Assembly (NCBI RefSeq): GCF_017591435.1
Contig: NC_059290.1
Coordinates: 3,737,725-3,801,724, forward strand
DNA from: Portunus trituberculatus
Taxonomy: Eukaryota > Arthropoda > Malacostraca > Decapoda > Portunidae
Direction of reading: 5' to 3'
Length of the DNA: 64,000 bases
In this document: positions 1 to 11,821 of the stretch, one piece after another
Position numbering within the stretch: position 1 is the first letter of the stretch
Layout: the number at the start of each line of letters is the position of its first letter
Made by a program: the position numbers and the translations under genes
Notes under the pieces: generated by a model
The model's input: only the letters and a program-made list of their open reading frames with translations
The model's database searches: none
What the model was told of the DNA's origin: nothing

Positions 1-1011
1 CTTTTTTTTTCCTTTTTCCTTTTTTTTCTTTTTCATCTCTCTTCTTCTCCTGTCATTGGTTTATTTTTTGCTTTGTGAGTTGTTGTTGTTTAGTTTTTTT
101 CTTTTCCTTTTTCTTCCTGCTTCCTCTTTTCATTTCTTTCAGTTTACTTTCTCCTCCTCCTCCTCCCCTCATAGTGTGTGTGTGTATGTTTGTGTGTGTG
201 TGTGAAGGGTGACGTGCACCGGTAATGCATCGGTCCACTGGCTTTTATAAGACTTACAAGAGACCGATTCTCCGATGATAAGTGACGGTATTGGTGGATT
301 GGTGGTGGTAAGCGGGACGTGTCTAGCCAGGGAAAGCTACACTCCCTCTGCAGGTTTTAGCGGTGCTGATACTGGAGCTGCTGTGTGAGTGATAGCCTAG
401 AGTGGTAGTACTGGTGCGGTGTGGTGAGTGGTAGTACTGGTGAGGTGACTGAGCGAGCTGGAGGCAAACTCGTGCTGGTGATCGCTAGTCACTACAACAG
501 AACTCGTACTCACAAACAAACCTGCACATCTTTAAAAAGGGTCTAGTTGAAATTGCACGGCGTTTTCTTTTCGTGGTTCTAGTAACAGATTGACGTGATT
601 AGATTATTGATTGGAAAAACACTCTTGAGGACCCAACCCGGCTAATTATCTCCTGTGGTCTTTGAAAGCAGTCGTTGTGAGAGCAAAGCGTTTCTGAATA
701 CGTATATTAGTTAACTCTGCTGTGGTTGATTAGCATAATGGGATGGTTTGGGTGAAATTTGCAGGATAACTTTGATGTTAGTTTAATGTTATTAGTTTAA
801 AGGATACTATTGAAAAGACACTATGCACATGTACGTATACTCAACCGTTTTATTTGACTTTATATGTTACTGAAGGAAATGTCCAAGGCTACTGGGTTTT
901 TTTCTGCTACTACGTATAATTAGTTTATTCATTCATTTATTTTATTTGTTGTGTGATTTATTGAGAAAAACCTAAGGTCACTAATTTTCACGTCACCCAA
1001 AAATTTAAGGC

Positions 1012-1049
<38 letters not shown>

Positions 1050-1260
1050 ATATATTACTCAGTCAAACTTTGCTTCTTCTTCCAAGGCTCGCAATTGTAA
1101 ATCGCTTAGGCCTGCATTGCTAGATACGAAGGTTTTTTTAGGCTCAGGGTCTCTAGGAAGGGATTAGTTTTCTAAGACTGTTACAAAGAAGTCTTAAAAG
1201 CTGTTAACGATTACAGAAAGGATTGACCAATAATACACATCTTAAAAAACAAACTAAACA
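1..1260. other. gene-free stretch with simple repeats
   Basis: Pyrimidine-rich DNA with a GT tract near 176-203, GGTAGTACTGGTG-like short direct repeats around 400-450, and a poly-T run at 1014-1047. No ORF with protein character on either strand. Confidence 0.5.
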
Positions 1261-2400
1261 TTTATTCATTTTTAATCCATTTTCCATAGATGTCTTAAAA
1301 AATGTTACTCTGTACCTTAATTATTGCCAATCGTTGCAGATCTTGGTAAAAAGTCAAGAAAACAAGAGCAGACTTGTACACCAAAACATGACACCGCAGT
1401 ACCAGTAGACCAAGCAACATAGCACAGAAACCCAGCAGATGTCACTTCCTTCATCCATTTCCGTTTCCCATAGATGCTTTAAAAGTGTCACCCTCTACTT
1501 TGATTATTGCCAAGGAAACACCAGATCTGTACACCAAACACTGCAACACCCATAGGCCAAGCAACACAGGAATCCAGATGTCACTTCCTTCATCCATTTC
1601 CATCTCCCATAAATGCTTTAAAAATGTCACTCTCTACTTTGATAGATGCTTTAAAAATGTTTCTCTTTACTTTTATTATTGTGAATCGTATATTTCAGTA
1701 AAAATATCCAAGAAAACAAGGGCAGACCTTTACACCCAAACACTGTAAGACCTATAGGCTGAGTAACAAGTAGAGTAAATAAATATCACTTCTCTCATCC
1801 ATTTTCCATATAGATGCTTTGTTACTCTTTCCTTTTATTATTGTGAATCGTATATTTCAGTAAAAAGATCCAAGAAAAAGAGCAAATCTATCACCCAAAC
1901 ACTGTAACATTCTCTCTCTCTTTCTCGGATCTACAAGGGGACTGGTAACTAAGTGGGCCTTTTCATTATACGTTGCTTTTGGCCAGCCTTCCCGTCTTAC
2001 ATAAAAAAAAAAAAAGACAGAAACGCAGTAAATATAACTTCATCCATTTTCCGTGTAGATGCTTTTCTACAGTACGGGGACACATTTTTACCTTAAGATT
2101 TGTGTACAATTAGACCATTTTATTGGTATTAGGAAGGGTCTATGGAGGCCAGAAGATTAATGGCTGGAGTCTTCACTATTTTAATCCCCCACATACATTT
2201 CTGAGGGTGTATAAAATCACCAAATTGCAAGCAGAATGGATATGAAAACGCGTCATGGTACTGAAGAGGTAAAAAAATTAATCCTTACTTTTATTATGAA
2301 CCCTAGCACACCTCAGTAAAGAGCATATCTGTACACATACATCACAACACCAGTAGAGCAGTAACACAGGAACCCCAACAGCTGTCAGTCCCTTCCTTCA
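1261..2400 (+). repeat. degenerate minisatellite array (units ~125-200 bases) with two later insertions
   Basis: At least five diverged units share TCATCCATTT, GATGCTTTAAAAATGT, CTTTTATTATTG and CACCAAACACTG. Units begin near 1272, 1450, 1590, 1787 and 2040. The array is interrupted at ~1905-2015 by a dispersed repeat in reverse orientation and at ~2063-2273 by a TTAA-type MITE; unit sequence resumes after each. Confidence 0.65.
2063..2273 (-). mobile_element. TTAA-type MITE, copy 1
   Basis: About 210 bases, reverse orientation, related to the 3760-3972 copy. Left end degraded (CTACAGTACGGGGACAC), right end GGTACTGAAGAGGTAA. It sits inside a minisatellite unit. Confidence 0.6.
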
Positions 2401-2519
2401 GTATAGACAATGGAATATTTGTTCTAGACACAAGCCTCTGCCCGTTCACTGGCTTAACACACACAGACCACAGATAGAGATGAAAATGAAAGCTTCCTTG
2501 TTGGTTGTGCTTCTGCTTT

Positions 2520-2685
2520 TCACCGCCTTTGACAACCTACGCAGAGGAGGAGGAGGAGGAGGCAGTTTGTGGGAGAGATGAAAGTGTATGTAGTGGTTAC
2601 GAGGGAGTGTTGGGAGGAAGGCAAGAAGAAGGATGAGGGAGCTATGAACGTGAGAGAGAGAATTTTGACGAGGAAGGGTGAAGGA

Positions 2686-2719
<34 letters not shown>

Positions 2720-2775
2720 TCATAACAAATACCTATTAACCATTCGAACACTTTTATTACCCTCTCTCCCTCCCT

Positions 2776-2843
<68 letters not shown>

Positions 2844-3126
2844 CAGTCCCTACCCTCTAAAAACCTTGAATAGCAAATGTGTGTAAAGTTTGCGCTACGT
2901 AATTGATATACGAAAGAAAAAAAACGAAAGAAGGAAGGAAGGAAGAAATAAATGATGTACGGAAGAGGAAAGAACTAAGGAAGGAAGGAAGGAAGGAAGA
3001 AGTAAATGATACACGGGATAGAAGGAAGGAAGGAAGGAAGGAAGGAGTAAGAGGCGGAAAGTGATGAAGAGAAGTGTGTGTGAGTTGTGTTGGTAGAGTG
3101 GGGAGGGAAAGGGCATTGAGCTGTAC

Positions 3127-3161
<35 letters not shown>

Positions 3162-3271
3162 GTTAGATGATTTGGACTGTAAAGAGAAGGGAAAGAGAGA
3201 GAGAGAGGAAAAGAGAAGGGAAAGAGAGAGAGAGAGGAAAAGAGAAGGAAAGAGAGAGAGAGAGAGAGAGA

Positions 3272-3333
<62 letters not shown>

Positions 3334-4095
3334 CTGGGTAATTTGCGCTGGAAAGAGAAGGGAAGTACAAAAAATAATGATAAACAACACGTCCAACGAA
3401 CAGGAGAAGGAAGTGTGCCAGTAGTAATAATGTAAAAGTCTCTAATCCAGAAACCAGATTAATATAAACCACCTTTTTTTAAGCAGCGTTCCAGTAGCGT
3501 CAGTTTTTATTTCGTTTTTTTTTTTTTTTTTTTCGATCACCCTATTCGTTTCACCTGTTGGAGTAACCGCAGGCAGGTGGAGAGAGAGAGAGAGAGAGAG
3601 CGAAAGGAAAGCTGTACTGTGACTTGAAAACTCTCGCCAGTGACTTTTACTTCTACTTCTTGTGTGGTTTGTTGAGTTTGTCAGAAATTGTTTTATTATT
3701 ATTATTATTATTATTGTTGTTGTTCAAAGATGGTTTCCCTTTTGTTATTGGCCATCTGATTAACCCTTTCAGTACCAGGACACATTTTCATATTCATTCT
3801 GCTTACTTTTTGGTTATTTTACACAGCTTCAGAAACTTATGTGGTGATTGAAATAGTGAAGACTTAGGCCATTAAACTTCTGACCTCCATAGACGCTTCC
3901 TAATGTAATCAAAATCGTTTAATCACACCCAGAACTCAAGGTAAAAATGCGGCCCGGTACTGAAGGGGTTAATGATTTGTTAAACTGAATGATGTCTATC
4001 GAGTGTGAGTTGGTCATCTGTCTGATTAATTATTGTAACTCGTAATGTGACGAAGAAACTAAAAAAAAAAAAAATAGGGACGACAAAGTTGTAGC

Positions 4096-4143
<48 letters not shown>

Positions 4144-4169
4144 ATGAGCAAACGTTGGTAGGAATGACT

Positions 4170-4203
<34 letters not shown>

Positions 4204-4220
4204 GACCAGTGGTGTGCGTC
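2520..4220 (+). repeat. cluster of GA/CT and GGAA microsatellites
   Basis: Major tracts: CT 2761-2838, GGAA around 2925-3045, GA 3128-3158 and 3180-3330, GA 4100-4141 and 4173-4201. Between them is unremarkable sequence. Long 'proteins' here are SLSLSL or ERERER artefacts. Confidence 0.8.
3760..3972 (+). mobile_element. TTAA-type MITE, copy 2 (best preserved)
   Basis: 213 bases bounded by TTAACCCTTTCAGTACC and GGTACTGAAGGGGTTAA, which are inverted complements. TTAA at both edges with CCC/GGG inside resembles piggyBac-type target-site use. No coding capacity. Confidence 0.75.
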
Positions 4221-4507
4221 TTTGCGAGAGGCCGAGAGAAACTGAGAAATGAGCACATCAGCACAAGAGGAATGAAGGGAGGGAGGAGGAAGCGGCGAGA
4301 GGGCTGTAGGGGGATGAACACGGATGGGTAAGGATGGCCAGTGACGGTCAGGGGGTGGGTGGTTGTGGAGGAGGAGGAGGAAGGAAGGGTGTTGCAGGAC
4401 TGAGGCGGAGGGATCAGGGTGGCTGGGAACGCGGAGTGAAAGTGAAGACGCTAGCCAGTTACTTGCTTTACCCTCGGGCTGGTAGTGACGAGAAGGCCCA
4501 GTCGTAG

Positions 4508-4765
4508 TCTATCGGCCAATCTTTTCCTCCTTCCCTCACATTTATTTACCAATCTTTTTCTCTTCCCTTTCATCTATTTGCCAATCTTTTCCTCCTTCCC
4601 TCATGTATTTGTCTTTTTTTTTTCTTCCCTTACATTTATTTGTCAATCTCTTCCTCCTCTTCTGTTTGCCCTTTTTTCCTTCCTTCCCTCACTTCTATCT
4701 GCCTATCTTTTCCTCCTTCCCTCACATCTATCGGCCAATCTCTTCCTCCTTCTCTCGCTGCCTTC
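4508..4765 (+). repeat. pyrimidine-rich minisatellite
   Basis: Five or six imperfect ~45-base units of the form CCAATCTTTTCCTCCTTCCC TCACATTTAT. Its open reading frame (LFLLPSHL repeats) is a by-product of the repeat. Confidence 0.65.
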
Positions 4766-4913
4766 AGATAATTAAATTGCCATTTTCATGAGGAGTAGTG
4801 TTGTTTTGCATATAAGGAAGTGTGTTGGAGGTCAGAATAAAACTTTAGGTACATGCAATAACTTCGTGTTTTGAGTGTTTGTTTTTCCTACACTTTCTCC
4901 TTCCAGTGAATGA

Positions 4914-5124
4914 TTAACCCCTTCAGTACCTCGAGTTTTCGTATTAATTCTGCTTACTATTTGGTAATTTTAAAAAGCTTCAGAAACTTATGTGGGGATT
5001 TAGATGATAAAGACTCTGGTCATATAATCTTCTGACCTTCATAGACCCTTCCTAATGTCAATTAAATCGTCTAGTAATACCCAAAATTCATGGTAAAAGT
5101 GCGTTCCAGAACTGAAGGAGTAAA
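4914..5124 (+). mobile_element. TTAA-type MITE, copy 3
   Basis: Starts TTAACCCCTTCAGTACC and shares TTCTGCTTACTATTTGG and TAATACCCAAAATTCA-type internal sequence with the 3760-3972 copy; the right end is GAACTGAAGGAGTAAA. Confidence 0.65.
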
Positions 5125-5624
5125 TTATAGGGTTTGGTTTGTAATTCCTCGTCTTGAGCGTTGAGATCCAGGGAGGAGCTGTTGTGAGGTGGCTATGGTC
5201 TTAGTGAGCTTACTCTATCATCCTTGGTTGCGCCAGGTAGGTATTTAATGTGACGCAACCTGTGGATCACAATGTCCTTACCGTTTGTCGTCGTCGTCGT
5301 CATCGTCACCATCATCATCATTACCATCATCAATACCACCACCACCACCACCAGAACAACAACAACCACTGCTACTACTGCCATGTGTCCTCAGTCTCGT
5401 ATTAGATACACACGCACAGTAGAGAGTTAGGTTAGATTAAGTTAGGCCTACCGGTGCAAGCTTGGATGTGATAAGGTTGTAGTTGTTTGTGGTATTAATC
5501 AGCTGTCTTAAAACTTGGCATGGAAGTCACTAAATACAGATTATCCCTTATTGTTTACGAGACTCAAATTTAAAACACAGTATGTCTAACCTAACTACGA
5601 TTGCTATACGTCCGGATTTTCCCA

Positions 5625-5756
5625 CAGGATTGAGGAATTTTAACATAAACGCCTAGGACATTTTATTTTGTTGATTGATTGATTTTATTTATATATCTAT
5701 TTTATTTATTTATTTTTTTTTTTTTTGGCATTGGTGATTTGGTTAAGTTACAGCAC

Positions 5757-5804
<48 letters not shown>

Positions 5805-7438
5805 TTAAAATACCATTCTCTTAACAGTCTAATGCATGCCTCCACCGCGACAACACACACACACACACACACACACCAAGAATAACAATAACAACTCCCT
5901 GCCGCTCCGACCCGCCCGCCAGCACGTCCCTTCACCATGCAGCCAAGTGATATAGGGTGTTTTTCGAGTGTTTTACAGGTGATTGCAGGTGTTTTAAGGG
6001 CTCGCTGTGTTTGAGGAGGTGGAGGTGGAGGGGTGACGAGGAATGTGGGAGACAAGGAAGGGGGAGATGGAGGTGGTGAGAAAAGTGCAAAAAGACTACT
6101 TCGGTTGTACATCACAATTTTTTCTTGTTAATTATTGGAGTCTGCATTGCTTTTGTATTTTATTTATGGATAGAAATGTAAATTAAGTTATAATCCGTGA
6201 TAAGATCGTGTCTAGCTATGTTTTTTGTTTCTCGTTAAAATAACACTTTCGGCATTCTGTAATTTAATCTTTTTTTTACTTAATTCGCCTAGGATTGTTT
6301 TGATGCTTGATATAAAGCGTAGAAAATATGAAAAATATGACCCAAGTAATAGTATTCCATAAGACTTAGTCTAACAATTCGTATTTTAGAATTTAAAAAA
6401 TTCAACGGTACCAAAATAGAAAACAAAAATCATTATGCAACAAGGAACCTGTGTTTTCTTTGTTTGTCTGGAAAGTAAAATAAAATCGTATTTAGAAAAT
6501 GCAATACAATGTTGTGTGGCTGTACTTTCCTTTTCGACATTATGATGTGTTTGTGGCGCCGTTATTTTCAAACAAACACAGTTCGGTGGAGATCGCTATG
6601 TAAACAATCGATCCGGTTAGGTTATTATGATTTGGTTATTACTTAAATTATTTGTTGCGTTTAAAGTGCAGTGCATTTCGATCTGGGTGCCTTTTTCTTG
6701 TGGCGATTTTTAAAATGAATTACGTACGTAAATATTGGGCCATAAGGTGTACCTCAGCCGTACCTTCCCTCCCAGGTCAGTCCACCAGTGTTTGCCTGCA
6801 CTCCCCTCTGTTTCCACATCCAGAGAGTGAAGCAAAGCCAGAATCAACCATCTAAATAGATAAATAGCCTATTACTGTGTTAAATAAGGTAATGGTTATG
6901 TATACCCCCTTTCAGACTGCGCGGTACCCACCATGAATAGGACTAAGACCCCGCCCCGCCAACCCCCGTCCCTCTCCATGTCAACTAGTCAACATTTCCT
7001 TCAATTCTCGATGTTTCTGTGGCATATCCTGCTTTTCCCATCTGAAATGCATAAAATGCAGTGATAAGAGAAAAAAATGGGAAAAAAGCTTGAGAGGGAG
7101 TGTAGTAGTAGTACCAGCGCCAGCAGCTGCATTATTATCGTTGTGTGTGTGCACGTGTGTGTGTGTGTGTGTGTTATATGCCCTAGGAAGAGGCCATCAT
7201 CACTGATGTCTCGCTAGAACTGAGCTGGCGGCTGGTGGCTGTCGCTGTCAGGCCAGTGGTGGGGTTTAGGGCCTGGACAGACCACCTCACTGCCTTACTA
7301 TTCACACGCTCCATTAACATTTAAACTGTAGGTGATATTTCTACTACAACTTTATACTGTTTTCTTTTTGTTTTGTTTTTTGTTTTTTTTTAGCTAAAGG
7401 GCAACAGAAAGAGTAAAAAAAGATTCGCTTAGTTGCCA
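5625..7438 (+). repeat. 1.8-kb dispersed repeat, copy A (upstream of POMT1)
   Basis: Aligns in the same orientation with 42422-44277. Shared blocks include TAACATAAAC, a CT then CA tract, TTTTAAGGGCTCGCTGTGTT, GGCGCCGTTATTTTCAAAC, GTTCGGTGGAGATCGCTATG and CCTTCAATTCTCGATGTTTC. It ends in the short dispersed repeat at ~7390-7490. A GC-rich segment at 5895-5940 with an ATG at 5937 is unique to this copy. Copy A occupies the position expected for the POMT1 promoter and 5' UTR, so the POMT1 first exon may lie inside it. Confidence 0.75.
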
Positions 7439-7490
7439 GTCCTTGTGCAGGTCCAAGAGAACTTGCTGAAAGAAAGGGATTCATTTCATA
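7390..7490 (+). repeat. short dispersed repeat (TTAGTTGCCAGTCC family)
   Basis: Shares GGGCAACA, a run of A, CTTAGTTGCCAGT, GCAGGTCCAA and AGCTGAAAG with 36440-36630 and, partly, with 1905-2015 (-), 29715-30000, 35795-35975 (-) and 44215-44280. Non-coding interspersed element of unknown class. Confidence 0.6.
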
Positions 7491-7574
7491 CAGTGACTGC
7501 CGTGTCATGTATGTTAAGCGGCTTCTTGCAGCTTTTATTGATTTTCATGCTCTTACATTCTTTGTCCTTTTCAG

Positions 7575-10500
7575 GGGGACGGTGAGTCTGCCCCAGACAC
7601 GCCTCCACCAGAGACTGCCCCAGACAGTTCCCCGCCCTCCACACCCACTACCTCCCCCGATGACTTCCCAGACAAGAAGCTACAATCCAGCCCCAAAGCC
7701 ACCAAGTCCCCTCAACAAAAGAGGGCAAGGAACAGTGCCAAAGCCTCTCAAGACAAACAGCCTCCCCTCAAACTTAGCCTGCATGTGGATGGCATGTCTG
7801 TCACTCTCTTCATGGTGTCCTTCTTCACAAGAATCTGGCGGCTGGACTCTCCCCGGGGCATTGTGTAGGTTGAAGGATGTTTGCTGGTAGGGAGGGAGTG
7901 ATTCTGGTGCTGCATTTTCAAGTGTTAAAGTGGATCTGGCAGAGAGAGAGAGCAAATGGGGACAGGAGGAAGGAGAGCAACTTACCTCTGCTAAACTGGA
8001 ACCAAAAACTAAAAATTGCTGGTATCATTAGTTTCACTACCAAAAGTTATGGGCATATTAATAATCTGACATCGTTGTCACAATTGAATATGGTAATAAT
8101 TTATGGTAATAACAGCCACCTACCTGCACTGACCATAGCAGTGAACGTTAAGAAAGAGAATATGTGAGGGAAGAATGTGTACAAAAACAAAATTGCCTTA
8201 TTGTGTGTTGCAACTCAGCCAATGTTAGTTTCTATTAGTTTCTATGTAGAGATGGAAAGGAATTATGATTATTGGGTTTCATTTCTCAAAATATTTGTAA
8301 AAGATTTTTTTTATTTAAACAAGTTTTTTAATTATAAATATAAATAATGGAGATTCATCATAATTCATTACATTACAATTCATATTTTTCTTGTTAAACT
8401 CTGACAATCATGTTTAATTAGGTTGTTTTATGCAAGATGCTAAAACCATGTTGTTACTTGTAATTACAATTAATGTTTTTGCTTAATCCAATATTTCTTA
8501 ATTAATAACAGTATTTTGTATTGATTATACTACTTTATAATGATTACTATCATAACTAAGCTTTTCTTTGTGCATCCCTCCAACCTTTCGTTACGGTGAA
8601 CATGTTTTGCAGGTTTGACGAACTTCACTATGGAAAGTACGCTGGTTTATATATGCAAAACACTTTCTTCTTTGATTCCCAGCCACCTCTTGGAAAGCAG
8701 CTGATAGCTTTTGCAGCTTACCTAGCTGGCTTTGATGGTATGTTGGCTAGTAATAAGCTGTTGTTTAGTTATTGTTGATGCATGATCCTTGTATCCTGTT
8801 TTCATCTTATTCACTGCATAGCTTAATTTACTGTCTAGAAATAGGAAGTATGAGAAAAAGTGTAATCTTATATATACTTCATCATTAGTGGTTTGGCAGT
8901 TTTCATTTTAATCTGAGTATGTGGGATGCACATCAGCTTTTAACATCTTAAAGTCTTTCTTTGTTTAATTATATATTTTTGTTGACCTCTCTTTGATTTG
9001 AATTTACATTTTCATTTCCCAAACATGACAGGAGGATTCAAGTTTGAGCGGATTGGCACTCCATATGATGCTATGGTGCCAGTGGCAGCCATGAGGATGG
9101 TGCCAGCTTTCTTTGGCTCTCTTATGATGCCGACTGTTTACAACCTGATGGTAGAGCTTGGCCTGTCACACTACACTGGGGCTCTTGCCGCATTCCTCAT
9201 GATTTTTGGTGAGTACTCGGTCTTGTCTGCTTGAATGGTGTGTTTTATCACCAGTTGTAGTACTGATATTGTCACATGTAGGATTTGAAGCTTCCCTTCT
9301 TCTCTTCTGTTATTTACTTTGGTTTCATTGTGCTTGTCCTTCATCTTCACAGACAATGCGTTGCTGGCACAGTCCCGGTACATCCTGATGGAAGGCATCC
9401 TGCTCTTCTTTGGCCTCTTTGGTCTCCTGTGCATCCTCAAGTTCCGGCGCTTCTACAGTCAGCCGTACAGCCTGCCCTGGTTTGGCTGTCTCATCCTTGG
9501 AGCTGCCTCCCTCACAGCCTGTGTCTGGTGAGGCCTGGTCACTGACGATCATTATTCTTATATTCACATGAGATTGGACACAATATTTCCTTGAATTATG
9601 TACAAATGGTGAACATCAAGACCCATTTTGTTTTTATTTTCAGTGTGCGGTACTTTGGCATCTTCACCATGCTGCTGGGCATTGGCATCCTAGTACGAGA
9701 CTTCTGGGAGATGGTTGGTGATCGCCTGCTGTCTGAGCGGCAGCTTCTGGGACACCTGGTGACTCGTTGTGTGATCTTCACCACCATACCTTTGGCTCTG
9801 TACCTCAGCTGCTTCTATGTCCACCTCACCTTGCTGTACAAAGCTGGTCCAAATGACAACATTATGACCTCAGCATTCCAAGCCAGTCTGGAGGTGAGTC
9901 TGTTTTATTTATTTTGTTTTTATTTATTTAATTTCATTTATTTATTTGCAAGGACACTGGTCTTCGGAAACAAAAGGAGATAAAAAAGACTGCCTGATAT
10001 GCAAGTTCTTAAAAAGAAAACCAAAAGGATTATCTCAAACTGGAGGGCAAGTGGTTTGAAGCTTCCTTCTTAAGAGCTTAGCATGAAAGTACTAACTTTT
10101 TAAAAATGTGGGACGTTACATTTTTATTGATAACAAACAAATAGCAACAATACACATTGAAGTGTTTTTCCTGCAGGGCGGTCTGGCATCCATCATTTCC
10201 AACCAGCCGGTGAAGGTGCTGCACGGGTCACAGATCACACTGCGCCACACCCACGGCCGCACCTGCTGGCTGCACTCCCACGACGCCGTGTACCCGGTGA
10301 AGTATGCAGACAACCGAGGCTCCTCACACCAGCAGCAGGTGACGTGCTACAGCTACAAGGACGTCAATAACTGGTGGATTGTGAAAAAGCCTGAGAAGTA
10401 AGTCTTGAATGTCTAGCTTTACTGGAGGTTCTTGTTGATTTTTAGAATTTTCATCTATTTTGTTTTTGTAAGGTGTATGTTATAGTTCTGTAGTATTGTT

Positions 10501-11781
10501 ATTTTTTGCTAATGTTTAATCTTTGTTTTATGATTATTATTTTTATGTATATATGCATGTCATAATGAAAGGAAGTTAGTTTTTCTGAACTGTGTCACAC
10601 TTTACGTTCTACACAGGGAGGAGATGGTGGTGACGGAGCCGCACGAGCCCATCAGGCATGGGGACGTCATCCAGCTGGTGCACGGCCTCAGCTCTCGTGC
10701 CCTCAATGCTCACGATGTGGCTGCCCCTATGTCTCCTCACAACCAGGAGGTGAGGGATGTTCACCATCACACTTTTGCCCTCCTTGTTGTATTTACTGAT
10801 GAGGCAATCCTGCACCTCTTTCCCAGCATTCTGTAATATCTTTTGTCAGGACGTGTTACTTCAGGAAAGATTATAAACAAAGATCACAAATGTTTTAGTC
10901 TCGACTCCACATGAAATATTAATTACTGTATACAAAAAATGTAGTTAATCAGATTTGGCTGTGTTTGTGTTGTTTTGATAATGTTGTGTTCTCCGTCCAT
11001 TCAGGTGGCTGCATACATTGACTATAACGTGTCAATGCCGGCCCAGACCTTTTGGCGTGTTGATCTGCTCAATGCGGACACCACAGACGGCAACTGGCAT
11101 GCAGTGGAGAGTCAGGTGAGGCGTGTGTTGATGAGCTTCATCTTTATTTTGATGTTAACTTTGTTAGAAAATCTCTTTGGTTGAGATGCAAGCCATATTG
11201 CCTGCCCCTGAGTGAATGTTTATGTTGGTGTATGTGTAAATATGGTAAGTACTTTTAGTTGTGCTGTTCATTGTTATAATGACTGATGTTTGTTATCTCA
11301 CTGATGTCTGTTATCTCATCAATAGAATAAAAATTTGTGTTTAATGAATTAGTTCCAAGATAAAAGAAGTTTCTAACCAGTAGGTATTTCTCTCCAGATT
11401 CGCTTGATTCACGTCAATTCTAGTCAAGCTCTGAAGTTCTCTGGGCGGCAGCTGCCAGACTGGGGCTTCCGGCAGCATGAGATAGTGACGGACAAGATCA
11501 TCGACCAGGAGGATACCATCTGGAATGTGGAGGAACACCGCTATAGCAAATGTAGGAAGTTTGTAAAGGGCTCAACATAATTTGTGCTCAACCTCATTTT
11601 ACTTTTGTGTTTTATATCTATATGAGTAAATTTTGTTCACATGTCATGGATCATTCTCAAAGTGCTGAAGTGGTGATGTTAGGTAACACAGCCTGCTCTG
11701 CAACATTAAATGTGCAGTGAGTTCCCTACTTGATGAAGCAGTTTTCCTGCCTATATTTTTTTAACAGTTAAAGTGAAATGT

Positions 11782-11821
<40 letters not shown>

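Noticed and set aside
2975..3472. 165-residue SLSLSL-rich frame on the - strand
   Set aside because: GA/CT microsatellite translation.
5937..5980. ATG at 5937 with a short frame to a CAG|gtgatt donor as the missing POMT1 first exon
   Set aside because: Phase fits and the Kozak context is fair, but the 14-residue product has no recognisable similarity and the donor is mediocre; kept only as a possibility.
7507..7890. 127-residue frame covering POMT1 exon 1
   Set aside because: It is the wrong frame; the POMT1 frame is shifted and is supported by LSLHVDGMSVTLF and RIWRLDSPRGIV.
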